Origin: Isoetes taiwanensis
Taxonomy: Eukaryota > Streptophyta > Lycopodiopsida > Isoetales > Isoetaceae
Length of the DNA stretch: 64,000 nt
Assembly (NCBI GenBank): GCA_021234155.1
Contig: JAJEKV010000073.1
Span: 372,213-436,212 of the forward strand
Direction of reading: 5' to 3'
How positions within the stretch are numbered: position 1 is the stretch's first letter; every line of letters begins with the position of its first letter. A program made the translations under genes and the position numbers. The notes beneath the pieces are model-generated. The model did no database searches and was not told the DNA's origin. It was given only the letters and a program-made list of their open reading frames with translations. Below are positions 48,610 through 60,359 of the stretch, in pieces.

Positions 48610-50280
48610 GCCTTAGGCATTCTATATGTCCATCAATATATATCAGAAGTGGGAGCACTTGATGCCTGCTTCTAATTGCACACATATTGCATTCATGCGA
48701 GCCCCTCGCAAGGGCATTACTCAAAGTGAAATACGCCAATCGTGATGGATAAGGCATGCTAAAGTGGCTCGGCTATAAACTAGTTTATGTTCATGTTTAT
48801 GTTTTGTTACTTTGTTATTTCTATATGAATTTCATGGAGCTTGATGTGCATTTGTGTTGTAGTGCTTGCATGAGCATCTTGGTGTTGGGAAGCTCAACTG
48901 GGTTTCCTCACCTTATCAGAAAGGTCCTTCAACATTGTAAAGTCTCATGGAGTTATTAATGTACAGGTGTGGTTATGCTGGTTGTGGGAAATGGTTTGTT
49001 ATAAATATGAGTAAACTAAGATTGATTGGGGGCCATTATGTGGCCGAAATTAGGTCACTTTTTATTGATGCTTCATTATGTAAATGAGACTAACTTGTTT
49101 GATGTCTTAGTAGGCTTCTACTCTATGAAGTATGCATCCCTTTTGTGGGATGCCCGCTATGCTGGATGAGCATCTAATTTATATCGGGTTCACTCCCTGT
49201 GCTCATTGTAATTTATGTGGTGGCTGGTGCTTGAATTATGTGAACGACATTATGGTTATGGGAATTTATCTGGGCAAATATGAAATGGCATTTTTATAAG
49301 CTAAGGTTTTCAATGGCTAGTATGGCTCTAAGGGGTGAGTCAAATACAATGGATTTGACCCCATCTTGACTTGGTTTCAAGGGCTGAAATTTGATGAGGT
49401 GGAATATGTTGTGCAATATGCTTGCATCCAATGGTTCAAAAAAAATTCGAAACACCCCAAATGATAATACACCCCAAATAAATAAATAAAGGCGCTCCTC
49501 TAACTAACCGGTTTACATATTCTATTTACATCTCAATGAGCTTGGTGCAAGCAATCCATTATTCCAACTTTGACTCTTTCAATTCATTATGTATTATCCA
49601 CATGTATAAAAGGTCCATGGAGAACAGATAGCGGATGTATTTCTGGCTAAGCTGAAATCGTTGAGCATCCGATTAAATGGCTTTGCAGCTGCCACAATCA
49701 CTTCTCACGACATCTTGTGAGTTTAGGGATACTTCCATATAATCGTCTTGTGAATTGTTAGGCAGCAGTAGACGAGAATCAGATCACAGTACATTACAAT
49801 AGCAGCTACCTGCATCAAAATAAGCCTCTACTGCAACAATGCATCCTGCAGAATGGCTACCTGCCATCTTACCCATAGTTTTCCACCATTCTGGAATGTG
49901 AAAGATTTAAGCCCTTCTCCACTTGTGTATGTGATGATTTTATCTGTCCTATATGACATCTTCTTGCGCGCTGATTACAGCAAAATTCTCCACTTCTAGA
50001 TCTGTTTCTGAGATTCTGACTGCACAAGCAGTGCTTGATATTTTTGTTCAGTTTCAGATATTCTGAATAAAGCATCCTTCAATTGCAGATGATTATCTCT
50101 GTAGATAGTCATATATGCTGGAACACTTTTGAACTACGTACATTTTCTAATGGGAAATACTGCATGGTTGGCGAACAAGTGAATTACTACGATAGTGTGA
50201 TATACTGACTTCTGAATTGATCATGGATTAATGCTCTGTTCATTATTTTTAGCATTTAGCAGAATTGTTCTTGACATGCA
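48610..50280. other. no recognisable gene
   Basis: Contains the second copy of a short direct repeat (49265-49330) and otherwise AT-rich DNA. The last ~60 bp before 50281 look like a plant intron end (T-rich, TTGACATGCAG) leading into the GTP cyclohydrolase-like exon. Confidence 0.4.
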
Positions 50281-50281
50281 G

Positions 50282-50532
50282 GGGCATATATTGACGGGCT
50301 GGATGTACTAGTAAGAGTATATCCTGAATGTCTAACTGTGATATATTTGGTTCAAGACGTTGTGACTGTGGAGATCAGCTTAGTGCTACCATGCAACAAA
50401 TAGAAATTGCTGGGAGACGAGTGCTGGTTTACTTGGAAGGCAAGAAGAGCGTGGCATTGGACGAAGGAAAATTGGACATGCTCAAGGTTGACACAAGGTC
50501 CTTTATGTGGATATGCTCAAATTTGTGGTCAT
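50282..50532 (+). pseudogene. GTP cyclohydrolase II (RIBA) exon relic
   Basis: After a plant-like splice acceptor (TTGACATGCAG), frame one reads [18 protein letters not shown]. After one missing base the next frame reads [20 protein letters not shown] and [14 protein letters not shown], and after another it reads RGIG. This is the core of GTP cyclohydrolase II, the first enzyme of riboflavin synthesis, fused to DHBP synthase in plant chloroplast RIBA proteins. The three zinc-binding cysteines (ECLT, CDC) and the RGIG segment are all present. Resemblance fades after RGIG, though a GTAAGT donor follows at 50533. No other RIBA exons are seen nearby. It is an isolated decayed exon, unless the two single-base gaps are sequencing errors; the first lies at a CTG(G) site. 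Confidence 0.75.
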
Positions 50533-50682
50533 GTAAGTTTCTCGTTGTTTTTAGAAATAGCTGGAGTTCTAGATAGTTTTCTGTATGATGCAGCACCGAA
50601 GACGAAAACGTCTCTGTTAGGAGTTTAGAGTATCAGAATTGCGTTGTAAAATTAAACATCACAAAAGCGTTGATGATGCCAG

Positions 50683-52521
50683 ATGTTGAACAGGAGCTGG
50701 TGTCAAGACACTGGCTTTTGTCTCTTGTCTGAATTACAAATAAATTGTTCCTTGGTTTGCTGCCAATGGATAAAACGTTTGGAATGCCCCCTCCGGCATG
50801 GTGCAATAAGGTCTTATCATAAATATCATGAAAGACAGGCCTTTCAAAATGGAAAGATGTATTTTTGTAATGAAGATATGAATGAACTTAGTGATCCTTG
50901 GAATGCTAGATTGACAAATAAAAGGATCCTCACAGGCTACAGAAAAATGAGGGAGAATGGGCTGCAACCTGATGTTTCTAGTCTACTTGCTGCGCTCAAG
51001 GCATGTTCTTGTTTGAAAGATTTGCCAACTGGAATAATAATTCATGCTGATGTGATCGATAGCGGGGATATTAAAGACATTGCCATAGGCAACACCCTGG
51101 TGCATATGTATGCCAAATGTGGGAGCACATCACACGCTCATCTAACATTTGATAGGATGCCATATCACAATGTGGTGTCATGGAATGTTGTCATATTTGG
51201 GTATGCAGAGAGTGGGGAGGGAAAATTGGCCCTGCAACTGTTTGCACGCATGCAAGAGGAATGTCTTATACCAAATGCTCTAACTTATGTCGCTGCACTA
51301 AAAGCATGTGCTAGTTGTGCTGCAAGTGAAGAAAACAAACATGCTCAGGAGAAAGGTATCAGCGAATGGTGCTTGAAGAAGGCTATGTCTATCCATTGGC
51401 AACTTTCAAATAGCAGGCATGAGTTTGACATCTTTGTAGAAAATACCCTTATAGATGTATATTCCAAATGTGGCAGCATGGTTCATGCTCGTCTGGCATT
51501 TGACAGGATGCTGCACCATTCAATTGTATCATGGAACGCATTAATATTCGGGTATGCAGAGAATGGAGAGGGGGATCTAGCTTTGCAGTTATTTGCGCGT
51601 ATGCAGGATGAATTTTTCTTTCCATCCACACGAACTTATGTGGCTGCATTGAAGGCTTGTGCTGCCTGTGCAACAGATGAGGAAGGCAAGCAAGTTGATG
51701 GGAAAGTAATCAAAGTCACAATTTTAGAGAGAGGCATTGCAGTTCACTCTCAACTTGCAAAGACTAGGTATATCCTGGATATTTTTGTTGCAAGCACCCT
51801 TGTGGATATGTATGCCAAATGTGGGAACATGGTGCTTTCCCACCAAGTTTTTGACAGCATGCCATACCACAATATGGTGTCATGGAATGCTGTTATATTT
51901 GGCTATGCAGAGAATGGTCAGGGTATGCTGGCCTTACTTTTATTTTCACGCATGCAGGACGAAGGCTTTGTGCCTGTTGCATTGAGCTATGTTGCCGTAC
52001 TGAAGGCCTGTGGATCTTTAGCAGCACTGGAAATAGGGAAGAGAATTCATGACCAAATCTGCTTTGCTAGACTCCAGGATGATGCACTTGTAGCAAATTG
52101 CCTAATTGGTTTTTATGGTAAATGTGGGAACATGAGTGATGCTAAACAGATATTTGATTCAATGAGAACAAGGGATTTGGTGGCATGGAACGCTTTATTA
52201 GCAGGATACGCCTATCAAGGGGACACTAAGCACGTCTTTAGTTTATTTTACTTGATGCAACAAGAATGTTTTCAAGCAGATAGCATCACATTTCTCTCCA
52301 TCCTTACTGCATGCAGTCATGCTGGTCTTATTGATAAGGGAAAAGGGTATTTTAGAGTCATGTGTTTGCAGTATAACATAAGTCCTAGTATTGAGCATTA
52401 TGGTCGTTTGATTGATCTCTTTGGACGAACCAATCACTTGGATGATGCAGTGGTTGTGGTAAAGGTAATGCCTTTTGAACCCAATCTGGCTGTATGGAAA
52501 ACAGTGTTGGGCTCTTGTTAG
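50683..52521 (+). CDS. PLS-class PPR protein, truncated at E motif
   Basis: A 612-residue intact frame and the only long one in the window. PPR proteins are helical-hairpin arrays that bind organellar RNA in editing, splicing or stability. Starting at about residue 90 (KMRENGLQPD), P, L and S motifs repeat, with VSWN/VAWN P-motif starts near residues 165, 282, 398 and 500 and S motifs reading NTLVHMYAKCG, NTLIDVYSKCG, STLVDMYAKCG and NCLIGFYGKCG. Two modules carry an extra ~25-residue loop between L and S motifs (near EENKHAQEKG and EEGKQVDGKV), a style seen in fern and lycophyte PPRs. The C-terminus ends at VWKTVLGSC, exactly where the E motif should begin; past the stop, another frame gives RNEG and LGLGLFQL, a decayed E motif. 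No DYW domain follows. A TGA six bases before the ATG supports this start, though residues 1-85 match nothing and may be spurious. There is no clear transit peptide. Confidence 0.9.
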   Translation: MLNRSWCQDTGFCLLSELQINCSLVCCQWIKRLECPLRHGAIRSYHKYHERQAFQNGKMYFCNEDMNELSDPWNARLTNKRILTGYRKMRENGLQPDVSSLLAALKACSCLKDLPTGIIIHADVIDSGDIKDIAIGNTLVHMYAKCGSTSHAHLTFDRMPYHNVVSWNVVIFGYAESGEGKLALQLFARMQEECLIPNALTYVAALKACASCAASEENKHAQEKGISEWCLKKAMSIHWQLSNSRHEFDIFVENTLIDVYSKCGSMVHARLAFDRMLHHSIVSWNALIFGYAENGEGDLALQLFARMQDEFFFPSTRTYVAALKACAACATDEEGKQVDGKVIKVTILERGIAVHSQLAKTRYILDIFVASTLVDMYAKCGNMVLSHQVFDSMPYHNMVSWNAVIFGYAENGQGMLALLLFSRMQDEGFVPVALSYVAVLKACGSLAALEIGKRIHDQICFARLQDDALVANCLIGFYGKCGNMSDAKQIFDSMRTRDLVAWNALLAGYAYQGDTKHVFSLFYLMQQECFQADSITFLSILTACSHAGLIDKGKGYFRVMCLQYNISPSIEHYGRLIDLFGRTNHLDDAVVVVKVMPFEPNLAVWKTVLGSC

Positions 52522-54250
52522 AAATGAAGGAAGATGAGAAGCTTTGGGTCTGGGGTTGTTTCAGCTTATCCATCGATGGTGATATATAGCATATATTGAT
52601 GGTGATATGTTGCAGAATTTTAGCCCATGTGCCAAAGCAATTCGCTTAGACTGTGATTTAAACCTTGTACTTGGCGACATCCCCAAAGTGAACAGATGAA
52701 ACTCGAATATGCCTCAGAATGAAGTGATACCTGCAGTTCATAGAACACAAGGCAAAGCTAACTTGTTTTGCAATGGCTGATTGATACACTAATGCTGAAG
52801 ACAGCTCCTAAAATAAGCATAATCCCCTTCGCTTACAGCAGCTCATCCAATCCATTTATTTGGCTCACAAGTTGTGAGTAATGGATGGATGGATTGCATG
52901 CATTTCTAGCACTGTACGATAACGTGTTATTCCAGGATACTACTGTCCTCACCCTGAACAAGTACTTTATTGGCGAATGAATTGAGTAGTTAATGCTCCA
53001 GCTGCTATAATGGAATAGCAGAGAGAAGGCATGAGTAGCAGAAAAAAGGAACCTGCCTAAATTTGGCAACAACTCTAAGGAACCTACTTCTTTAAATCAA
53101 GCTGCCGAGAAGCCATTGGGATGAAGCAATGATAATTGAAATAAAAATAAACATAAACATTATAAGAAACAAATATATTTTAATTTATTAAAATTACAAT
53201 GAGAATATACAAGCGCCTGCGTGCTCTTAAATGTTAAGTTGCAATTGGAAGCAACAATCTAATTTGGTACTTTTGGCACAAACAAGAGCAGGCAGGTTAA
53301 TTTCTGTTAGGAGTCATAAGCTCATACTCTATGGCATCAGCAAACTCCACTCATGATCTTCTAGATTGAACAAGATCTTTTCTAGACAGTACCACCAAAT
53401 TTAGTAGATCACCACCTTTGTGTACCATCTGAAATTCTCGAATTCTCAAAACTTCATGGCTGAGAGGCATGCAACCATGGCTAATTTTGTCAATGTCCAC
53501 GAGCTGTTTTCGTCTTATAGAAAGTCTGTAATTGCTGGTGCCCAAGGAGGCCATTTGTCTTGATGGCCTAAAGTTTCCTATATACTGATAATTTTTTATA
53601 TTTTATATGAAGTGTCTTGGGCCAATTTATCTTTCGAACCATGAACCGAAGTTAAATTTTCTAAGATATTCGAACTGCTTGATTAGCTATTTTATTGCGT
53701 TTGACGGAGAAAGAAAAATATAAATAAGTTCTTTTGAAGGAATATGCTATGCTCGAAGTACAATCTCTAAATTGATTAAAAGAAAAATACAAACTTAAAA
53801 TGTTTATTCATATCAATAATAACAAGTTTTCAAGGGTACGACACCATTGCTAATATGATTACCTCTACAAGAATTTATCGCGGCGGTTGTCACCGCCGCT
53901 AGTTTGTGCTTTTTAGTTTGTGTCTTTAAGAAAAAAAAGAAATAGTCATTCATGCACACTTCCTTCAAATTAATTAAGCATTACAAACAACTCGTAAAAA
54001 AATTCACCATAATATTATAGTTGGTCAATAACAATAATGCCATTTTCCTAACCTTACAAATGGAAGTAGCTCACGAACGCTAATTGTGTTCGAAAATGCT
54101 TATGATGTATGATATGTACATATTGCCATAGACTATACTTAATTATACTTACCTCATGGGTTTGCATACATAAAACACCCCGCATTCTCGCATCCTAATT
54201 TGCATAATAAAGCAAATCAGATGTCACCGGAGCACAAATGTAGACTAGAG
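52522..54250. other. 3' flank of the PPR gene, no gene seen
   Basis: After the PPR stop, about 100 bp may be decayed E-motif sequence. The rest is AT-rich with no open frame above 80 codons. A CACTA-like end lies at 53864-53900. No polyadenylation signal can be assigned with confidence. Confidence 0.4.
53864..53901 (+). mobile_element. CACTA-type transposon end (putative)
   Basis: CTCTACAAGAATTTATCGCGG is followed by GCGGTTGTCACCGCCGC, an inverted repeat (GCGGCGG..CCGCCGC) with a short loop. CACTA elements begin CACTACAAGAAA and often carry such subterminal GC-rich hairpins. The CAAGAA(A)TTTATCGCGGCGG part also occurs at 36586-36603. The terminal CACTA reads CTCTA here, and no partner end was found. 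Confidence 0.5.
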
Positions 54251-54254
54251 ACCG

Positions 54255-54319
54255 GGTAAATTAAGATTGGAAGCCTTACTCTGGACTGGTAAATTAAGAT
54301 TGGAAGCCTTACTCTGGAC
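54255..54319. repeat. exact 32-33-bp tandem duplication
   Basis: GGTAAATTAAGATTGGAAGC, continuing CTTACTCTGGAC, occurs twice head to tail without a single difference (54255-54287 and 54288-54319). It abuts the left end of the ~2-kb duplicated block. Confidence 0.95.
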
Positions 54320-56449
54320 AGAGGAACAAAGTACCATCCAAAGTATCTATCGGAGCATTAGACGAAGTTGAAAATGCGAGCAAGCTTCCCTTTGTAGCAA
54401 AACAATTCCTCGCAGCAGAACCCAAAGATGTAGAACCTAAATCGACCTTCAAGAATAAGGAATCTGTTGATTTATTACCAACATCATTATAAATATACTA
54501 TAAGCTAGGCTCAAGTATTACCAACATCACCGCTTATATTGGCTCTAAGATCCTTAAATTCAACCGCCCTCACAACAACATGGATTGCAATGAGTTAAGC
54601 AATATCAAGCGTTAACACCAAATTTTAACTAGGCAATGGATATATTATGGATAAATATTTACCACCGGATGGAAAATTCTCATAGCTCGGCAATATGCTC
54701 AAACTCGTATAATACTCTTCATCCAATGCTTAAAATGCAATTGGGTGCAACAACACCCTCGCTATCCCGACCTCGCTTCTAGCCATTATCTTCTAAATCG
54801 CATCTCAGGAAACTTCTAGACATGATCCAAAAATAGGTTATGGAGCCTAAACACATCTTGGCTACATCCGGATCAAGCCTGGATGGCTTAAGGAGGGCTT
54901 CTACATTCGCTGGCTCTTCCATAACAAATCTATATAAGGAACTTCTGCGTACTTCTTTAGCTGATCGATTAACCTTTCTTCACTAGCTTCTTCCCAAACC
55001 AGGTTTATCATATCTCAATATGTGGTATATTAACGATGCCCACAAGCTCTTAGCTTAAAAAAAATGCCCATGGCTATTCTGTGGATGCAAAGTGCTCGGC
55101 CATATAAATGATCTTGTTGCTTCTCAAAATCCGTAACTCTTGCCTACTTTCTTTTGCTATGAAGGAAAATTATGCCCTTGTTGCAAATAATCACAGTAGG
55201 GCATATTTCTTGTAGTTTATAATGAAACCATAAAGCATTTGTCCAATAGGTGGTCCTGACTGGCCATCATTGTAAGGAATGAGAAAATTGCAATGCCATC
55301 GAAGACCCCACCGCATAAACTTAGGCTCAAAGTGAGGTTGCTAGGACCATTAGCCATGCTTCTCGTGATCTACCATGCCGCCACAGACAACAATATCTTT
55401 TCACCTAATAATGTTGTCCCATGCATTCATGAGGAGTATTGGCAAATGATCATCTCTGCTACGACAGTTCATATAAATCCCATGTACCAATGACATTAAC
55501 CTTTCACACTCAAGACAAAATGTAATATGATGGGTATCTGTAAACTCAATCTATGAAAAAGTAGAGCAAATGAAATAACATCCCGCCCTCAATCTAATCA
55601 GATTTATACATACACCTCTCTCAGATTTGGTCGATACCGAAAACCTCAACCATAACCAAACATCAATCTAGTTAAGGAAATATTAATCCCTCTCCTTGTT
55701 CTCAAAAGCGGGCTATCTTTGCCCTTAAATCCGCGCCTTGATTTCGACCGCCCAATTCCATCGCTGATTTCGATTGTGCAAACTACAACTTGATTTGTCT
55801 TTGGGTTTTTAGACAAAGATCTTTTTGCTTCCACCGCCATAATGGCAGCCCAATTTACCTAGGAAAATCCTCGCTTCCACCGGGCCATAAGACCGGCCAC
55901 AATTTCTGGATATGAATAATCGAGATACCTCATCAATACCTAATCCTTGCATCGCGCATCAAGGTATTTGGAGTCTTCGGGCGCCGCCTTGGGAAACCTA
56001 GAGTAATCCGCTCGACCGCTTCCTTGCCCCTCACTCAACTAACCACCCCACTGGGCTTCCTTTATCTCGGCCGGGCCGCAGCTTATCTCACGATAGGGAG
56101 GCGCCCATATCCGCTATAGCCTCCGCGATGCATCCGACCGCCCTCGGCCGTGGTGGTAACTATCAGCAGTTCTTACTCTCCTACATCCCTCGCTCTCCCC
56201 ACGATACGTAAACTAAGGATGGATCTCAAATGTTCCTTTATATAACCCGCTGAAAGAATAGGCCGAAACTTCCGTAAAATTGGCGAAAAGCTTCAAATTT
56301 ACATGCTCAAACCTCCTAAGAAACTACCGGCCTTCCAAAATTTTTGTATATGACATCGTATAATTCATATCATACCTTATTAAAGGCACTAAATACTTAA
56401 AAAGTCGCCCTCTTTACCTTCCATATTACAATTATATATTAGAGATATA
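54319..56449 (-). repeat. ~2-kb duplicated block, copy 1
   Basis: Matches 58140-60108 in the same orientation, from GAACAAAGTACCATCCA to TTATATATTAGAGATA. Conserved runs include CATCATTATAAATATAC, TGCAATTGGGTGCAACAACA and TATGGAGCCTAAA. On the minus strand a TATATAAA box lies about 200 bp inside the right end (complement 56237-56244), at the same place in both copies. Reading leftward from it are G/C-rich, leader-like stretches and a 64-codon frame at 55646-55840 (MAVEAKRSLSKNPKTNQ). This suggests a minus-strand transcription unit or a promoter-bearing element end. The protein is not recognised. Confidence 0.8.
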
Positions 56450-58139
56450 CAAACATATTTTACAAATTGATAGACAGAGGAAAAAGAATGAACTTTTATT
56501 CAAGTATCAAGTAGACAGCTATATATACGCTTATATGTCAATTACATGTCAAAGAACGACAATCTTTTGGGTAAATGCTTCAAAAAGGGAACGTAACTTC
56601 ATTACATGTCAAGAATAAAATGCCACCAAAGGAATTATGAGTAGGACTACCATAGCCAGATAAAAGGAGCCTGCTCCAACCACCAAGTACCAATATGCCA
56701 ATACAACTCCGACGCAGAAAATTCATATAGGAATTTGCAAAACTTTCTAAAAATTAAAAAGCAATCTCTACCATCTAGCATTTAGCATTAAAGGCAAAGA
56801 GGGAGTATAGAGGGATTCCACGGGTTTCATGAGCTAGCACCTTCAAGAAAGTGCTTTTCTCAATCTCCTCGCACAAAATGCACACAAAAGCACATTGGAC
56901 GCCTATGAAAATATTTCTAGAATGCTGGCGTCAAGATGAACAACATGAAAGAAAAGTAAAAAATTTTATAATGACTCACAAATGTTGTAAGCAAAAGTTA
57001 CAACCTCACAAATGTTAGTAAACAAATTTGAATGCTCAATTCCTAGAACTCCTCTCACATTCGTGATGGCAACAAATAGAAGGAATGAAAAGTAGATTCT
57101 TATCTCGCTTTCAAAGCAAAGAAAAGTTTGAGCCGTGGGCCAATTTTGCCAATTTCGCACTTCACCTTCCGTATCATCCATTTGAGATGCAAAGATAACC
57201 AGATTTTAAGTCATAAGTTACCCATATCGGTTACCCATATCACCAAACACGCATATATTTCATAAACCACTACATCAAGTATATCTTCAAATAAATAGCT
57301 ACAAGAGAGCTTAAGTAACATCACATCAAATGTCAATGCATCTATTAATACTAACACCATGAACTTATAGCACTTATTCCTACTCACCTCCATACGCTTT
57401 CCTTTATAAGCACAACCAAAGAAATATATGCATCCGGTTAAACTTGGCAAGAAATCTACCAACTGAATAGGAATGAGAGCTCTCGCTCTCGTAACCGCTT
57501 ATTCCCCTTATGCTCTACTCTAAACAACAAGCACAAGCTAAGAACCCTATGCTCTACCCTAAGCACCAAGCACAAAGCGTAATATTACATCCTCTAACCC
57601 AAAGCAGTCTCAAAGCATTAAAAGCACAAAGCTAAGGCAATAGAAATAATAGCATAAGAACATATCAAAATGTAACATTTTGTGGGTGAAAATATATCTT
57701 AAAACAAGATATAACTCTGTATATTAGCGCTCTTATGATCTTGTGAGATGTATTCCAAAGAATGTCGTCACTGCCATATTTCAAATCAGCAGGCCCACAA
57801 AAGAATGAATTAAAAAGGAATGTTATAGGTAATGGCGATCTATATCCAGAACAATGCTTCGAAGTCGTTAAGCACGTACCGATGTTTATCATGAAAGTAC
57901 TCAGTCGCACTCCAAATATTCATACTTTACTGTACCTCTTATGTACGTACAGAATTATGCCATGCTAGTTTCGTGCTCTTACAGCAAAGGTCTATACTTC
58001 TAAAATAATCACCAACCCATCTTCCAACCCATCAACGCCAATCGACCAATTATCGTTGTATATCCCAATTTGGTACACAAACCCAAGACTCAGACCGCAA
58101 ACAAGACAAACCTGCCCCATCCAAACAGCCTACCGACAA
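56450..58139. other. spacer between duplicated blocks
   Basis: AT-rich DNA with no supported gene. A ~38-bp unit with TATGCTCTAC and AAGCACAA occurs twice in tandem at about 57504-57578, and GTTACCCATATC occurs twice near 57216-57241. Frames of 68-83 codons on both strands have no recognisable features. Confidence 0.4.
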
Positions 58140-60108
58140 GAGAACAAAGTACCATCCAGCATTCATCTGGGTCTCCAGACTGTTGAAAATGCGAAGCTTC
58201 CCTTTGTGCTAAAACAATTCCGGCAGTAGAACCCAAAGATGTAGAACCAAATCACCCCAAGAAGGAATCTGTTGATTTATTACCAACATCATTATAAATA
58301 TACGATAAGCTAGGCTCAAGTATTACCAACATCACCCGCTATATTGGCTCTAAGATTCAAATTAAATCCGCCCTACAACAACATGGATTGGGCAATGAGT
58401 TAAGCAATATCAAGTGTTAATACCTTTCACTTTTTAACTTAGGGCAATGGATATATTATGGACAAATATTTACCACCGATGGAAAATTCTGCGTACCGCA
58501 ATATGCCCAAAACCGTGATAATACTATCCAATGCTTAAAATGCAATTGGGTGCAACAACACCGCTTATCCCTTTATCCCCGCTTCGAGCTATTATCACTT
58601 CTAACGACTCCTAGAAACTTCTGTGACATGATCCAAAAATAGGTTATGGAGCCTAAAACACATCTTGGCTACATCTCGATCAGCCTGGCGGCGAAGGAGG
58701 GCTTCTACATTCGGGCCGGGCTCTTCCATAACAAATCTATATAAGGAACTTCGTGGCATTTCTTTATTGACGACAATCCTTCTTCACGGTCTTTCCCAAA
58801 CCAGTTTATCATATCCTAATATGTGGTGGATATTAACGTGATGCCCACAAAGTTTCCAGCTTAAAATGCCCATGGCTATTCTCAGATGCAAAAAGTGCCT
58901 GCCTGCATGTCGATCTTGTTGCTTCTCACAAAACTTTAACTTGCCTACTTTCTTTTGCTATGAAGGAAAAATTATGCCCTTTGTTGCGTACACAACCGGC
59001 AGTAGTATATTTCTTTGTAGTTTATAATGAAACTATAAAGCATTTGTCCAATAGGTGGTCCGACCGGGCTTAACATTGTAAGGAATGAGAAATTGCAATG
59101 CTGACTGAAGACCCCACCGCGATAAACTTAGGCTCAAAGTGCGAGGTTTGCGTGGACCATTAGCCATAAGCTCGCATCTACCATGCCGCAAACAGCATTA
59201 ACAATATCTTTTCACCTAATAATGTTGTCCCATGCATTCATGAGAATAACACCAATATCATCGACGACATACACTTCGTGCATTTGGTCGATGTACCAAA
59301 ACCCTCAACCACAACCAAACATCAATCTAGTTAAGGAAATATTAATCCCTTCCTTGTTCTCAAAAGCGGCACTTACCCGCAGCTCACAAATTTGATTTCG
59401 GGACCGCCCAATTCCACGCTGATTTCATCAGTAAACTACAACTTGATTTTGTCTTTGGTTTTAGACAAAGATCTTTTTGTTTCCACCGCCATATGGCAGC
59501 TCCAATTTACCTAGAAAATCCCCGGTTTCCACCGCCATGCTAATCAGCCACAATTTCGATATGAATAATCGGTATTACCTTCATCAATACCAATCCTTTA
59601 CCGCAGTAATTCTCAAGGTATTTGGAGTCTTCTGCGCCGCCCTTTGGGAAACCTAGAGCATCCGTCGGGACCGCTTCCTTGCCCTCACTCAACTAAACTA
59701 ATTCTACTCGCTTCCTCTTTATCTCGGGCTAAGCGCGCTTATTCCGCTGATAGGAGGCGCCCATATCTCAAGGCTATAGCCTCGCGATGCATCCGACTCA
59801 CCATTGGTGGTAACTACCGCAGTTCCTACTTCCCATGCGATCCTCCTCGCTCCTCCCGACGCGATACTTGAAATCCAAGGATGGATCTCAGCTGTTCCTC
59901 TTTATATAACGTTGAAAGAATAGGTCGGAAACTTCCAGAAAATTACAAAGCTTCACCATATGCCTCAAAACCTCCGTATAGAAACTACCGTCTTCCAAAA
60001 TTTTTGTATATAGACACGTGTATAATTCATATCATAAATTCCTATTAAAGGCACCAGCGCCTAAAAGCTGGCCCCTTACCTTCCATATTACAATTATATA
60101 TTAGAGAT
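58140..60108 (-). repeat. ~2-kb duplicated block, copy 2
   Basis: Partner of 54319-56449, about 3.8 kb downstream. It keeps the minus-strand TATATAAA box (complement 59901-59908), the 3' boundary TTATATATTAGAGATA and most long identical runs. It is about 160 bp shorter. Frames present in one copy are broken in the other, so no conserved coding region can be claimed. Confidence 0.8.
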
Positions 60109-60218
60109 AGGGAATGTCAACTTAAGGAAGACAGAAATGGTTCGAGTACTAGCTACTAATATCACTCAAGGTGGTTATGTGGAAAACCTTGGTGAACATC
60201 AAGAAGGTACAAACAACT

Positions 60219-60352
60219 GTGATCATATCAAATATGTAGCAAAATAACAGGGGGTTCCAGGGGGATTTGATATTGATGTAGATATAACAATTTTTAAAAC
60301 CATAGACCATATATCCCTCAAACAATTGGATGGTTGTTATAAAAACAAGGTG
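60219..60352 (-). repeat. lone inverted satellite fragment
   Basis: On the minus strand this reads TTTTTATAACAACC, CAATTGTTTGAGGGATATAT, GGTCTATGGTTTTAAAAATT, ATATCAAATCCCCCTGGAAC and TTATTTTGCTACATA. That is the same order as the TTTATAATAACC to GCTACATATT part of the 425-bp satellite units at 19.4-22.9 kb. It is one diverged partial monomer, 37 kb away and in opposite orientation. Confidence 0.8.
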
Positions 60353-60359
60353 CTGCGCA

